64,000 nt of DNA from Streptoverticillium olivoreticuli subsp. olivoreticuli (GTDB taxonomy: Bacteria > Actinomycetota > Actinomycetes > Streptomycetales > Streptomycetaceae): the NCBI RefSeq assembly GCF_003391135.1, contig NZ_CP031455.1, positions 7,219,501-7,283,500 on the forward strand. Direction: 5' to 3'. The first letter of the stretch is position 1, and each line of letters opens with the position of its first letter. The notes under the pieces were generated by a model. The model had not been told where the DNA came from and made no database searches. It was given only the letters and a program-made list of their open reading frames with translations. A program made the translations under genes and the position numbers. This document shows positions 53,407 through 62,170 of this stretch, one piece after another.

Positions 53407-53814
53407 GTGAACAGGTCCGAGGCCACCGACGAGCAATGGGAGGGCCTTGCGGAGGTCGTCCCCTTGCGCGGTCACCATTCCTGGCCGTCCTGGCCCAACC
53501 ACCGGGCGCTGCCCGAGGAGGAGCCGGAGCCGAACCGTCGTCAGCTCGTCGTCCTGCGCGTCCAGATCTTCGCGGACGCCCGCGAGGTCGCGGAGCACCT
53601 GATGGCCCGCATCCCGGTGCTGCTCGACCTCACCAGCGCCGACACCGACGTCGCGAAGCGGATCCTCGACTTCTCCAGCGGCGTCGTCTTCGGCCTGGGC
53701 AGCGGCATGCACCGGGTCGACACCAATGTCTTCCTCCTCGCACCCGAAGGCACCGAGGTGGCCTCGGGGTACCCCGATCGTAGGAAGAGTGATCAGCTGA
53801 AACGGTTTGGCTGA
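53407..53814 (+). CDS. SepF-family protein (paralogue)
   Basis: A 135-residue protein with a SepF domain over about 45-115: a conserved LRVQIFADAREVAEHL strand and helix, PVLLDLTSADTDVAKRILDFSSGVVFGL and VFLLAP. SepF tethers FtsZ to the membrane during division; Streptomyces carry several paralogues, and this isolated copy with no division genes around it is probably not the main one. It lacks an obvious N-terminal membrane helix. GTG 53407 is chosen because GGAGGGG at 53392-53398 precedes it; an ATG at 53305 opens a longer frame without ribosome site or homology. Confidence 0.82.
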   Translation: MNRSEATDEQWEGLAEVVPLRGHHSWPSWPNHRALPEEEPEPNRRQLVVLRVQIFADAREVAEHLMARIPVLLDLTSADTDVAKRILDFSSGVVFGLGSGMHRVDTNVFLLAPEGTEVASGYPDRRKSDQLKRFG

Positions 53815-53838
53815 GCGGCCGCCGCATACGGTCCGGGC

Positions 53839-55020
53839 ATGGACACACACCGTGCCCGACCGGCCGCCGCCCCCCACTCCCAGCGCCCCGCGGTGACCGA
53901 ACTCCGGCTCTCCGCCTTCAAGTCCCACCGCAACGCCGTCTTCCCCCTCGGCCCGCTGACCCTCTTCCGCGGCGCGAGCGGCAGCGGCAAGTCCAGCGCC
54001 CTCCAGGCGTACGAGGCGCTGGCCCGGCTCGCGGGCGGCGACAGCCTCGACGAGGCCCTGACCCCCGTCGCCGGCGGCGCCCCCGCCTGCGTACCCCACC
54101 GGGCGAGACCCGACGCCCAAGGGCGGCGCGGATTCCGGATCGGCTGCACCGTCGACGGGCCCGCGGGCACCGTCCGGCTCGACGTGGCCGTGCAGGCCGA
54201 GCCCGAACTCCGCGTCGTCGGCGAACGGCTGACCGGCTCCGGCCGGACCCTGCTGTCCACCGCCCTGCGCGACCCCGGGCTCCGCACGGTCGAGGCCGCC
54301 TGGCACACCGCCGGCACCGTGCCGGTCACCCGGGCACCCCTGCCGGACGACAGACTGGGCACCGCCCTGCTGCCGCTCCGCGTCGCGGGCAAGACCGCGG
54401 GCCAGCGCCTGGTCCTCGACGCCGCGGAACAGGTCGTGGTCGCCCTGCGCTCCGTCTTCGCCTGCGACCCCCGGCCCGAGCTGATGCGCACCCCGGTGGC
54501 CGCGCGCGACGGCCTCCTGCGGGGCGCCTGCGACAACGTGGCCGCCGTGCTCGGCCGCACCCGCAACGAATGCGTCACCCGCCACGCGGCCCTGGTCGCC
54601 GCCGCGGGCGCGGGCTGCCGGGGCCCGGTGGAGGGCCTGTCCGTCGAGGGTCTGACCGGTGGCTTCGTACGGGGCGTGCTGGCCCGGGACACGGGCGCGG
54701 CCACGCCGCTGGAGCGGCTGGGCGACGGCGAACTGCGCTATCTGGCCCTGAGCCTGGTGCTGCTGACCGGCCCCGGGGTGCTGGACATGGACCCGGTCGC
54801 CGAGGTGCTGCCCGCCCGGCAGGCCCTCACCGTGCTGGCCGACGGCTTCGACCGCTGCCTGGACCCACGGCAGGCCCGCGCCCTGCTGGCCCTGGCGGCG
54901 AGGATGTGCGAGCGCGGGCACGTCCGCCTGGTGGGCACCGTGCGGGGCGACGTGGGTCAAGAGCCGCAGGGGGCGGAAGAGGAGACGGTGGCGGCGTCGA
55001 TGGTAGACCTGGGCGCGTGA
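53839..55020 (+). CDS. SMC/RecF-like AAA ATPase
   Basis: A 393-residue ATPase. It starts with the strand-helix LRLSAFKSHR typical of RecF/SMC-like ATPases and has Walker A GASGSGKSS near 45. A signature-like LGDGELRYLALSLVLL near 294 is followed by DMDPVAEVLP at the Walker B position. This family recruits partners in DNA repair, defence and signalling, so no role can be fixed. It overlaps the following MazG-like gene by 4 bp (GTGA), which implies joint expression. Confidence 0.8.
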   Translation: MDTHRARPAAAPHSQRPAVTELRLSAFKSHRNAVFPLGPLTLFRGASGSGKSSALQAYEALARLAGGDSLDEALTPVAGGAPACVPHRARPDAQGRRGFRIGCTVDGPAGTVRLDVAVQAEPELRVVGERLTGSGRTLLSTALRDPGLRTVEAAWHTAGTVPVTRAPLPDDRLGTALLPLRVAGKTAGQRLVLDAAEQVVVALRSVFACDPRPELMRTPVAARDGLLRGACDNVAAVLGRTRNECVTRHAALVAAAGAGCRGPVEGLSVEGLTGGFVRGVLARDTGAATPLERLGDGELRYLALSLVLLTGPGVLDMDPVAEVLPARQALTVLADGFDRCLDPRQARALLALAARMCERGHVRLVGTVRGDVGQEPQGAEEETVAASMVDLGA

Positions 55021-55463
55021 CCGGAGAACATCATCAGGAACCAGGACGGACCGACGAGCCGCTGCGAGAGCGACGCGAGGAGTCCCCGCGCGCGGCGCGG
55101 CCGGGCGGCGAGCTCGACGCGCTCCAGCGGCGGCTGGCGGACTTCGCCGCCGCCCGCCGGTGGCAGCCCTTCCACACGCCCAAGAACCTCGCCGTGGCCC
55201 TGAGCGTCGAGGCGTCCGAACTGGTGGAGATCTTCCAGTGGCTGACGCCGGAGGAGTCGGCGCGGGTGATGGACAGCCCCGGCACGGCGGGGCGGGTGGA
55301 GGACGAGGTCGCGGACGTCCTGGCGTACCTGCTCCAGTTCTGCCAGGTCCTGGGGATCGACGCCGCCGCGGCGCTCGCGGCGAAGATCGACCGCAACGAA
55401 CACCGCTTCCCGGTACCGGAAGAATCCACTCCGGATTCGCCCGTCCGTCACTCTCCGGAGTGA
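55017..55463 (+). CDS. MazG-like nucleotide pyrophosphohydrolase
   Basis: A 148-residue protein. The core of about 100 residues has EASELVEIFQW near 64 and EDEVADVLAYLLQF near 94, the ExxE and ExxD metal-binding pairs of the MazG/iMazG (dCTPase-like) family. Such enzymes hydrolyse noncanonical or excess nucleoside triphosphates. The first 35 residues are charged and not conserved. GTG 55017 overlaps the ATPase stop. Confidence 0.87.
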   Translation: MTGEHHQEPGRTDEPLRERREESPRAARPGGELDALQRRLADFAAARRWQPFHTPKNLAVALSVEASELVEIFQWLTPEESARVMDSPGTAGRVEDEVADVLAYLLQFCQVLGIDAAAALAAKIDRNEHRFPVPEESTPDSPVRHSPE

Positions 55464-55605
55464 TTGAGTTATCCACACCGCATCTGGTATCCACAGATTT
55501 CTGAATTCCCCTGGCTTTTCCGGCGGTTAGTCATCACTCTGGGTAGTGACGAAGTGGCGGACGCACAGACGGCAAAGCAGCAGTCGGAAAAGTGGGGGAC
55601 CGGAC

Positions 55606-56064
55606 ATGGACGCAATGCGGCTCATCGGGGCCACGCGAACGGCCCTGGCGCAGGCCAGGGCCGTTCAGGACATCGTCACCGAGGCCTGGCAGAGCCAGGC
55701 GCTGGCGGGCGCGATCGGCAGCCACCTCGCCGTCCACGGGCCCTTCGAGGCCCGGGCCGCGGCGGACGGCCTCAGCGAAGCGGGCGCCCGCGCCTCCGGC
55801 GCGCTGCGGCAGACCCTGCGCACCGGCCCGACCAGGGCCGCGCAGCTGACCGAAGTGCGCGACCACTGGAGCACATTGACCGGGCTCTGCGTCCTCCTCG
55901 GAGAGGTTGGCATAGCCCTGGTGGGCGTCGCCTGCTCCTCCGACGAGGACGCCCTCTACTGGCAGTGCATCGAAGCGATCGACGCCGCCGACGAGACGAG
56001 CGACCGGGTGCGCTGGTTACAAAGACGGCTCGCGCTCCGCGAGCGTGAAGGAGGCGCCGCGTGA
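55606..56064 (+). CDS. Conserved Streptomyces protein of unknown function (DUF6099-like)
   Basis: A 152-residue, mostly helical protein beginning MDAMRLIGATRTALAQARAV. The pattern fits a Streptomyces family I recall as DUF6099, but the name is uncertain. A hydrophobic stretch near 105-118 (LCVLLGEVGIALVGVAC) could be a buried helix; no signal peptide is visible. ATG 55606. It converges with the small gene at 56076. Confidence 0.7.
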   Translation: MDAMRLIGATRTALAQARAVQDIVTEAWQSQALAGAIGSHLAVHGPFEARAAADGLSEAGARASGALRQTLRTGPTRAAQLTEVRDHWSTLTGLCVLLGEVGIALVGVACSSDEDALYWQCIEAIDAADETSDRVRWLQRRLALREREGGAA

Positions 56065-56075
56065 AGCGCCGACGA

Positions 56076-56279
56076 TCAGCCGGTACCGCCTCCGCCGGAC
56101 GAGGGCCGCTCGCCGGGCGACTGCGCGGGCGACTGCAAATCGGCGTCGAGCTGCGACAGATCGGCGTTCAGCGCGGCCATCAGCTCCTCCATCTGCTGAA
56201 GCAGCCCCTTGGGCGCGCCCTGCTGCGGGGGAGCGGACTGTGCGGGCACCGATCCGTCGGGCACGGCTTCCTGGGTCAT
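56076..56279 (-). CDS. Small conserved helical protein, unknown function
   Basis: A 67-residue protein with a Pro/Gln-rich start, a central amphipathic helix (LLQQMEELMAALNADLSQL near 30-48) and a Gly-rich tail. ATG 56279 has a strong ribosome site (GGAGG) upstream, which is why this frame is accepted over the longer one from 56414. It lies tail to tail with the DUF6099-like gene. I recognise no family. Confidence 0.6.
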   Translation of the reverse strand: MTQEAVPDGSVPAQSAPPQQGAPKGLLQQMEELMAALNADLSQLDADLQSPAQSPGERPSSGGGGTG

Positions 56280-56515
56280 CGCGGCCTCCTCGGCCCTGGC
56301 CCTCCCGGTGCGGGCGGGCGGCGTTGCGGTCGTCGCCTCCGGCAGCGGACACCGGTGCGCGGGCCGGGCGGTCCGGCTCCGCCCGAGCCAACGACCACCG
56401 GGCCCGGCGGACACTTCCCACCCGGCGCCGACGACCGAATTTCACCCGACCGGGGTGGGTGGTGCGAAGGAGGGTACGGACGGTTGACGCACGTGCGGCA
56501 GTGCAGGATGGGGGC

Positions 56516-57439
56516 ATGGATCTGCGTATCTTCACCGAGCCCCAGCAAGGGGCGGGCTATGACACCTTGCTCACCGTCGCCAAGGCCACCGAGGACCTCG
56601 GCTTCGACGCCTTCTTCCGGTCCGACCACTATCTGGCCATGGGCTCCGCCGACGGTCTGCCGGGCCCGACCGACGCCTGGATCACCCTGGCCGGGCTCGC
56701 CCGGGAGACCCGCCGCATCCGCCTCGGCACCCTGATGACCGCCGGCACGTTCCGGCTGCCCGGCGTCCTCGCCATCCAGGTGGCGCAGGTCGACCAGATG
56801 TCGGGTGGGCGGATCGAGCTGGGGCTGGGGGCGGGCTGGTTCGAGGAGGAGCACCGGGCCTACGGCATCCCCTTCCCCAAGGAGAAATTCGGACGCCTGG
56901 AAGAACAGCTGGAGATCGTCACGGGACTGTGGGGGACCGAGGTCGGCAAGACCTTCAGCTTCCACGGCACGCACTATCAGCTCACCGACTCCCCGGCCCT
57001 GCCCAAGCCCGCCCAGGACAAGCTGCCGGTGCTCATCGGCGGCCACGGTGCCAAGCGGACCCCCAGGCTCGCCGCGAAGTTCGCGGACGAGTTCAACATC
57101 CCCTTCGCCTCCATCGAGGACAGCGAGCGGCAGTTCGGCCGGGTCCGCGCGGCCGCCGATGAGGCCGGCCGCAAGGGCGGCGACCTGGTGTACTCCAACG
57201 CCCTGGTCGCCTGTGTGGGCAAGGACGACGCCGAGGTGGCGCGACGGGCGGCGGTCATCGGCCGTGACGTGGCCGAGCTGAAGGCCAACGGGCTGGCGGG
57301 TTCGCCCGCCGAGGTCGTCGACAAGATCGGCCGGTATGCGGCGATCGGCTCGTCCCGGATCTACTTCCAGATCCTGGACCTCGACGACCTCGACCACCTG
57401 GAACTGATCTCCTCACAGGTCCAGTCCCAGCTGAGCTGA
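56516..57439 (+). CDS. LLM-class (F420-dependent) oxidoreductase
   Basis: A 307-residue luciferase-like monooxygenase-family protein. It has FFRSDHYLAM near 34, LARETRRIRLGTLMT near 64, MSGGRIELGLGAGWFEEEH near 97 and PVLIGGHGAKRTPRLAAKFAD near 178, the flavin/F420-binding barrel pattern common in actinobacteria. F420 use is likely from the family but not proven by the sequence. It is not linked to the antimycin genes. It starts at ATG 56516, with mmuM following after 35 bp, so the two may be co-transcribed. Confidence 0.88.
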   Translation: MDLRIFTEPQQGAGYDTLLTVAKATEDLGFDAFFRSDHYLAMGSADGLPGPTDAWITLAGLARETRRIRLGTLMTAGTFRLPGVLAIQVAQVDQMSGGRIELGLGAGWFEEEHRAYGIPFPKEKFGRLEEQLEIVTGLWGTEVGKTFSFHGTHYQLTDSPALPKPAQDKLPVLIGGHGAKRTPRLAAKFADEFNIPFASIEDSERQFGRVRAAADEAGRKGGDLVYSNALVACVGKDDAEVARRAAVIGRDVAELKANGLAGSPAEVVDKIGRYAAIGSSRIYFQILDLDDLDHLELISSQVQSQLS

Positions 57440-57474
57440 CGCCCCGACACGTCACCGGAGACGGAGGAGGACCC

Positions 57475-58437
57475 GTGACGCCTGCCCCCGCTGTCCCGCT
57501 CGCCGACGCCCTCGCGAGTGGAACGCTCGTCCTGGACGGAGGCCTGTCCAACCAACTGGCGGCGCAGGGCTGCGACCTGTCCGACGCCCTGTGGTCGGCC
57601 CGGCTGCTCGCCGACGGGCCGGAACAGATCGAGCGGGCACACGTGGCCTATGTGCGGGCAGGCGCGCGGGTGCTCATCACGGCCAGCTATCAAGCGACGT
57701 TCGAGGGATTCGCCGCCCGTGGCATCGGCCGGGCGAAGGCGGCGGAACTGCTGCGCGGCAGCGTGGCACTGGCGAGAAGGGCGGGGGAGGGGGAGGGGGA
57801 GGGAGGGGAGGGGGGAGGGCCCCCATGGGTCGCCGCCTCCGTCGGGCCCTATGGCGCGATGCTCGCCGACGGCAGCGAGTACCGCGGCCGGTACGGGCTG
57901 AGCGTGGCGCAGTTGGAGCGTTTCCACCGGCCGCGTATCGAGGTGTTGGCCGGGGCCGGGCCGGATGTCCTCGCCCTGGAGACCGTGCCGGACGTGGACG
58001 AGGCCGAAGCGCTGCTGCGGGCGGCCGAGGGGTGCGGGGTGCCCGTGTGGCTCTCGTACAGCGTGGCCGGAGAGCGTACGCGGGCGGGGCAGCCCCTGCG
58101 CGAAGCGTTCGCGCTGGCCGACGGCAACGACCAGGTCATCGCGGTCGGCGTCAACTGCTGTGAGCCCGATGACGCCTACCCGGCCGTCCGGCTCGCCGCG
58201 GAGGTCACTCGAAAGCCTGTCGTGGTCTATCCGAACAGCGGTGAGCTGTGGGATGCGCAGGCGCGGGCCTGGCGGGGCCGCCCCACCTTCGACCCCGGCC
58301 GGGTCGCGGCATGGCGGGCGGCGGGCGCCCGCCTCATCGGCGGCTGTTGCCGCGTGGGCCCCGCGGACATCGCGAGGCTGGCCCGCGTCCTGGAGCCGTC
58401 ACCGACGGAACCGGCCCCGCCGGATCGCACCTCGTAA
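57475..58437 (+). CDS. mmuM: Homocysteine S-methyltransferase
   Basis: A 320-residue homocysteine S-methyltransferase that makes methionine using S-methylmethionine or S-adenosylmethionine as donor. The zinc-binding cysteines are seen in GVNCCEP near 226 and GGCCRVGP near 297; other landmarks are LDGGLSNQL near 20 and ETVPDVDEAEAL near 170. An unusual G-rich tract (about 57779-57822) encodes a run of Gly and Glu in a surface-loop position near 102-115, longer than I expect for the family. Start GTG 57475 follows AGACGGAGGAGG. Confidence 0.9.
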   Translation: MTPAPAVPLADALASGTLVLDGGLSNQLAAQGCDLSDALWSARLLADGPEQIERAHVAYVRAGARVLITASYQATFEGFAARGIGRAKAAELLRGSVALARRAGEGEGEGGEGGGPPWVAASVGPYGAMLADGSEYRGRYGLSVAQLERFHRPRIEVLAGAGPDVLALETVPDVDEAEALLRAAEGCGVPVWLSYSVAGERTRAGQPLREAFALADGNDQVIAVGVNCCEPDDAYPAVRLAAEVTRKPVVVYPNSGELWDAQARAWRGRPTFDPGRVAAWRAAGARLIGGCCRVGPADIARLARVLEPSPTEPAPPDRTS

Positions 58438-58581
58438 CTCGCCTCATGCGTCTACGGGTTACGTCAACCACAGCCCGGGGCCACGGGTTCACCGATAGCG
58501 TGGAAGGCGCGGGAAACCGTGTGCGGAACGGGGGGTCTGGGTCCCCTTCGACCCAGGAGTCCGGACGATCGGGTGGTGAAC

Positions 58582-60096
58582 ATGACTACTCAGGACACCG
58601 AGGACGCGATAGCCAGGAAGCGTCCGACGGAGCTGTCACCGGGGGCGGTGGTCGCGCAGTCCTTGGACAACGAGTGGGTCAATGCGCAATTGACCAAGGA
58701 AATGATCGAGAAGGGAACGTCGCTCCGGGACGTCGAGGAGATCCGGAGCAAGGAGGCGCGCGCCGAATACTTCCGCAGTCTCCTCAACACCCGGCAGGTG
58801 GTGATCAACCGGGTGTTCTTCTACAACAACCGGGCCGTGAGCTGCGACCTCGTGGAGGGTGGCACCGCCCGGCGCGCCCACCAGAAGCTGCTGGCGGACG
58901 GCTCGCTGGTGCCGTATCTCGTCAATGAGCACGAACCGGCCGAGCGCCCGGCGAACTTGACCGTCGACGAGCGGGCGTTCACTGCCTGGCAGGAGACCGT
59001 GGAGGGGATGCCGGCGAGCTCGCGCATCACCTGCGTCCGGATGTCCTGGGAGGACCAGGAGAACCGCGACGCCACCAGGAACGGACTCTTCAATCCCTTC
59101 GCCGGCCAGGTGCAGCGACTGACCGCGACGGACATCCCCCTGCTCGCCGCCCAGGTCGGCGTCCCGCCGGAGCGGACCGCGCAGTTCGGCGCGCGGCTCC
59201 ACGAGCTCGTCGGGTTCAGCAGCGACCGGCGCACCCGCGGCGAGCTCGTCTCCCGCAGGGTGCTCTACGACGAGTTCGTGTCCGTGCCCGGTCTGCCCGT
59301 CTCCGACGTGCGCTACGACAGGAACAAGCCGTTCGCCGGGGAGGTCAAGCAGCTGCTCGACCTCATCTACAACGTCAACCTCGCCGACGCGCTCGGCATG
59401 TACCCGCTGACACCGTCCGGCGGCCTCCGGAGAGTCGCGCTCCAGGAGTGGCGGGATGTACGGACGGCCCCCAGCGGCGTGGTCACCGACCCCGAACAAC
59501 TGCTGCTGTTCCTGCGCCGGCAGGCGTTCTCCACCGTCCAGGACCGGCTGACGCCGTCCGCGGTCGACGCCCTGACCCTGGAGGACATCTGGACCCTGCG
59601 CCAGAGCGAGCCCTGGCACGAGTACATGCGGGCGTTCGACGCGCTGACCGCCGACCCGGCCGCCTTCCACGACCGGGTGGGGCGCGTCTTCGAACGGTAC
59701 GTCCGCCTCAACTCCGAGATCGTCCGCGTCGCCGCGGGCCGCCGCGCGAGCCGGGCGAAGGCCGGCAAGTGGGCCCCCGTCATCGAAGTGGTCGTCATCG
59801 TCGGCGGCGCCGTGTTCAGCGCGATCACCGGGGACGACACCTGGGGTGTCGTCGGGGACGTCGGGGCGGTGTCGGCCAAGGCGGGCGGCTCCGTGCAACT
59901 GGTGCTGCGCAACAGGCGGGAGGGGCGGCGCGAGCAGAAGTTCGCCCGGGAGATCGCGGCGGTCCGGTTCGACAGCGCGCGGGAGTGGGAACAGTTCCAC
60001 AGCATGGTGCGTCGGCTGCCCGGATACCGGGAGCAGAGCGGTTCCCGTGCGGCCACCAGCTCCGCCACCGTCCAGGACGACATCCCGGAGTACTGA
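58582..60096 (+). CDS. Protein of unknown function, 504 residues
   Basis: I do not recognise a family. The protein is mostly charged and looks soluble, with several helical stretches (for example NEWVNAQLTKEMIEKG near 30) and one hydrophobic segment near 400-425 (APVIEVVVIVGGAVFSAITG) between a basic stretch (RRASRAKAGK) and a Gly-rich loop (GDVGAVSAKAGGS). That segment could be a membrane hairpin or a buried helix pair. No catalytic motif is obvious. ATG 58582 is preferred; GTG codons at 58573 and 58576 are alternatives. It sits alone between a methyltransferase and a NUDIX gene. Confidence 0.7.
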   Translation: MTTQDTEDAIARKRPTELSPGAVVAQSLDNEWVNAQLTKEMIEKGTSLRDVEEIRSKEARAEYFRSLLNTRQVVINRVFFYNNRAVSCDLVEGGTARRAHQKLLADGSLVPYLVNEHEPAERPANLTVDERAFTAWQETVEGMPASSRITCVRMSWEDQENRDATRNGLFNPFAGQVQRLTATDIPLLAAQVGVPPERTAQFGARLHELVGFSSDRRTRGELVSRRVLYDEFVSVPGLPVSDVRYDRNKPFAGEVKQLLDLIYNVNLADALGMYPLTPSGGLRRVALQEWRDVRTAPSGVVTDPEQLLLFLRRQAFSTVQDRLTPSAVDALTLEDIWTLRQSEPWHEYMRAFDALTADPAAFHDRVGRVFERYVRLNSEIVRVAAGRRASRAKAGKWAPVIEVVVIVGGAVFSAITGDDTWGVVGDVGAVSAKAGGSVQLVLRNRREGRREQKFAREIAAVRFDSAREWEQFHSMVRRLPGYREQSGSRAATSSATVQDDIPEY

Positions 60097-60101
60097 TCGC
60101 A

Positions 60102-60782
60102 GTGCGAGAAGAAGCCGCGTCCGCGTACGACCGTCTGCGCGCCGCCCGCCCCGAGCTGTTCGGCAACGACCCGGGCGGGATCGACATCCTCCTCGACCCG
60201 GACGCCGTCGAGGAGGCGCGGCGCAGCACCGGCTGCGGCGAGGACGAGCGGGTCGGCGTCGTCTACGCCGACCGGTTCGTCACCCTCGTGCGCGACGCGG
60301 TCCGCTTCCCCGGCGGCGCGCTGGGGCTGTATGTACGGATGCTGGCCACCGCGACCGGGCCCGGGGCCGTGATCCTCCCCCTGGTGGGCGCCGACGGCGT
60401 CGTCCTCGTGGAGCACTACCGGCACGCCACCCGCGCCTGGCACTGGGAGGTGCCGCGCGGCATGGGCCTGGCCGGGGCCAGTGGCGCGCAGACCGCCGCG
60501 CGCGAGCTCGCCGAGGAGCTCGGCACGCGGCCCACGGAGCTGATCCCGCTGGGGCGGGTGCATCCGGACAGCGGACTCCTCGGTGATCACGTCGAGTTGT
60601 ACGCGGCCCGCATCGAGCGGATCGGGGCGCTCGATGCCGCCGAGGGCATCCGGCGGACGGTCACGCTGCCGTGGCCGGAGGTGGCGCAGATGATCGCCGA
60701 CGGGGCCATCACGTGCGCGTTCACGATCGCGGCACTGACCCGCGCGCGGCTGCGGGGGCTGTTGGGCGACGCCACCGTCTGA
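60102..60782 (+). CDS. NUDIX hydrolase
   Basis: A 226-residue NUDIX-fold protein. The Nudix box reads as G followed 14 residues later by RELAEELGT near 132-140; the first Glu of the GX5EX7REUXEEXGU consensus is Ala, while the metal-binding EE pair is kept. The flanking VEHYRHATRAWHWEVPRGM is like ADP-ribose pyrophosphatases. The first 60 residues are a separate extension of unknown role. GTG 60102 lies 5 bp after the upstream stop. Confidence 0.85.
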   Translation: MREEAASAYDRLRAARPELFGNDPGGIDILLDPDAVEEARRSTGCGEDERVGVVYADRFVTLVRDAVRFPGGALGLYVRMLATATGPGAVILPLVGADGVVLVEHYRHATRAWHWEVPRGMGLAGASGAQTAARELAEELGTRPTELIPLGRVHPDSGLLGDHVELYAARIERIGALDAAEGIRRTVTLPWPEVAQMIADGAITCAFTIAALTRARLRGLLGDATV

Positions 60783-60859
60783 CCCGCCCGGTGGGGAAGC
60801 GGATACCGGTGGGGAAAACAATTAGGGGACACCGTACGAATGGGACGATACTCGACCGC

Positions 60860-61627
60860 GTGTTCCTGACGATAAGCACCACCGGCACCGCGGACGAGCC
60901 CGCCACCGACCTGGGGTTCCTGCTCCACAAGCACCCCGACAAGGCACAGCGGTTCTCGACCTCGCACGGCGTCGCGCACGTCCTCTACCCCGAGGCGACC
61001 GCCGAGCGCTGCACGGCCGCGCTGCTGCTCGAGGTCGATCCCGTGGCGCTGGTGCGCCGGGCCAAGGGGCGCGGCGGCGCGCCCGATTCGGCGCTCGCGC
61101 AGTACGTCAACGACCGCCCGTACGCGGCGTCCTCACTGCTGGCCGTCGCGCTCGCCGCCGTCTTCTCCACCGCGCTCAAGGGCCGGTGCGAGGCCCGCCC
61201 CGAACTGCCCGGACGGCCGAGGCCCCTGCGCGTCGAGGTGCCCGCCCTGCCCGCGCGGGGCGGTCCGGCCCTGGTGGAACGCCTCTTCGCGCCCCTGGGC
61301 TGGACGGTCACGGCGGAGCCGGTGGCGCTGGACGAGCGGTTCCCGGAGTGGGGCGACTCGCGGTACGTACGGCTCGTCCTGGAAGGCGAGCAGACGCTCT
61401 CCGACGCCCTGCGGCACCTGTACGTCCTCCTCCCCGTGCTCGACGACTCCAAGCACTACTGGGTGGCGCCCGACGAGGTGGAGAAGCTGCTGCGGTCCGG
61501 TGCCGGCTGGCTGGCGGACCACCCCGAGCAGCGGCTGATCACCAGCCGCTATCTCGCCCGCAGCCGCCGCCGAGCGCGGTGTGGACGTGGCGCTTCTGCT
61601 CGGCAGGCAGCGCGAGCGGGCCGGTGA
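60860..61627 (+). pseudogene. hen1: Truncated hen1 (RNA 3'-terminal 2'-O-methyltransferase), N-terminal half only
   Basis: From GTG 60860 the frame encodes about 235 residues of the bacterial Hen1 N-terminal domain (FLTISTTGT, DLGFLLHKHPDKAQ, YPEATAERCTAALLLEVDP, GDSRYVRLVLEGE, YVLLPVLDDSKHYWV). Homology then stops near 61565, and the frame ends in an Arg/Ala-rich tail. The whole C-terminal methyltransferase domain, half the normal protein, is missing. Hen1 methylates the 2'-OH of a cleaved RNA before Pnkp seals it. A few bases downstream the sequence becomes Pnkp-like, so a deletion seems to have joined the two genes. The remnant may still be translated but cannot methylate. Confidence 0.82.
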
Positions 61628-62160
61628 CGCGGAAGCCTTGGCCAAGTCGTACCGCCGTTTCTGCTGGCCGGTCGGCGACCCTGCGCGGGGCTGGCCGGGC
61701 GACACGCCGAGCCCGGACGGCGTGACGGACACCGACGGCCTGGATGGCATCCGCCTGGCGCCGTTCCAGCTCCTCGCCGTGGAGGTCCGAAGTCTGGCCG
61801 CGCTCCCGCACGATGGGCAACTGGCCCTGATCGACTGGCTGATCGCGGAGGAGGGGTTCACGAGCGGCCACCACAACGGCGTCCGCGCGCTTTTTCCTGT
61901 AGTACATGAACTGCTTGCTCGTCCCCCATCCGCCGACTGGTCGTCGACACTGGAGACGAGGCGTTGGTCGCCGCGGGCGTCCAGTGGTGGCTGTACCTCA
62001 CCGCCGCCGACGGCGAGGGCATAGTCGTCAAGCCCCTCCAGGCGTACGTCAAGGTCGGCGACGGCCGCCTCGTTCAGCCGGGCATGAAGTGCTGCGGCGG
62101 GGTAGTACCTGCGCGTCATCTACGGCCCGGAGTACACCGTTCCTATCGTAATTGGCCGAC
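61575..62160 (+). pseudogene. pnkp: Fragment of pnkp (polynucleotide kinase-phosphatase-ligase)
   Basis: Three frames in succession carry Pnkp C-terminal (ligase-region) pieces: first YRRFCWP and LDGIRLAPFQLLAVE (61650-61785), then RRLVVDTGDEALVAAGVQWW, GEGIVVKPL and LVQPGMK (about 61930-62095), then YLRVIYGPEYTVP (about 62105-62145). At least two frameshifts separate them. The kinase and phosphatase domains and the very C-terminus are absent, and homology stops within about 30 bp of the tnpB stop codon. Pnkp with Hen1 repairs ribotoxin-cut RNA; both are broken here, so the system is inactive. Confidence 0.8.
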
Positions 62161-62170
62161 GTTGGCCTGA

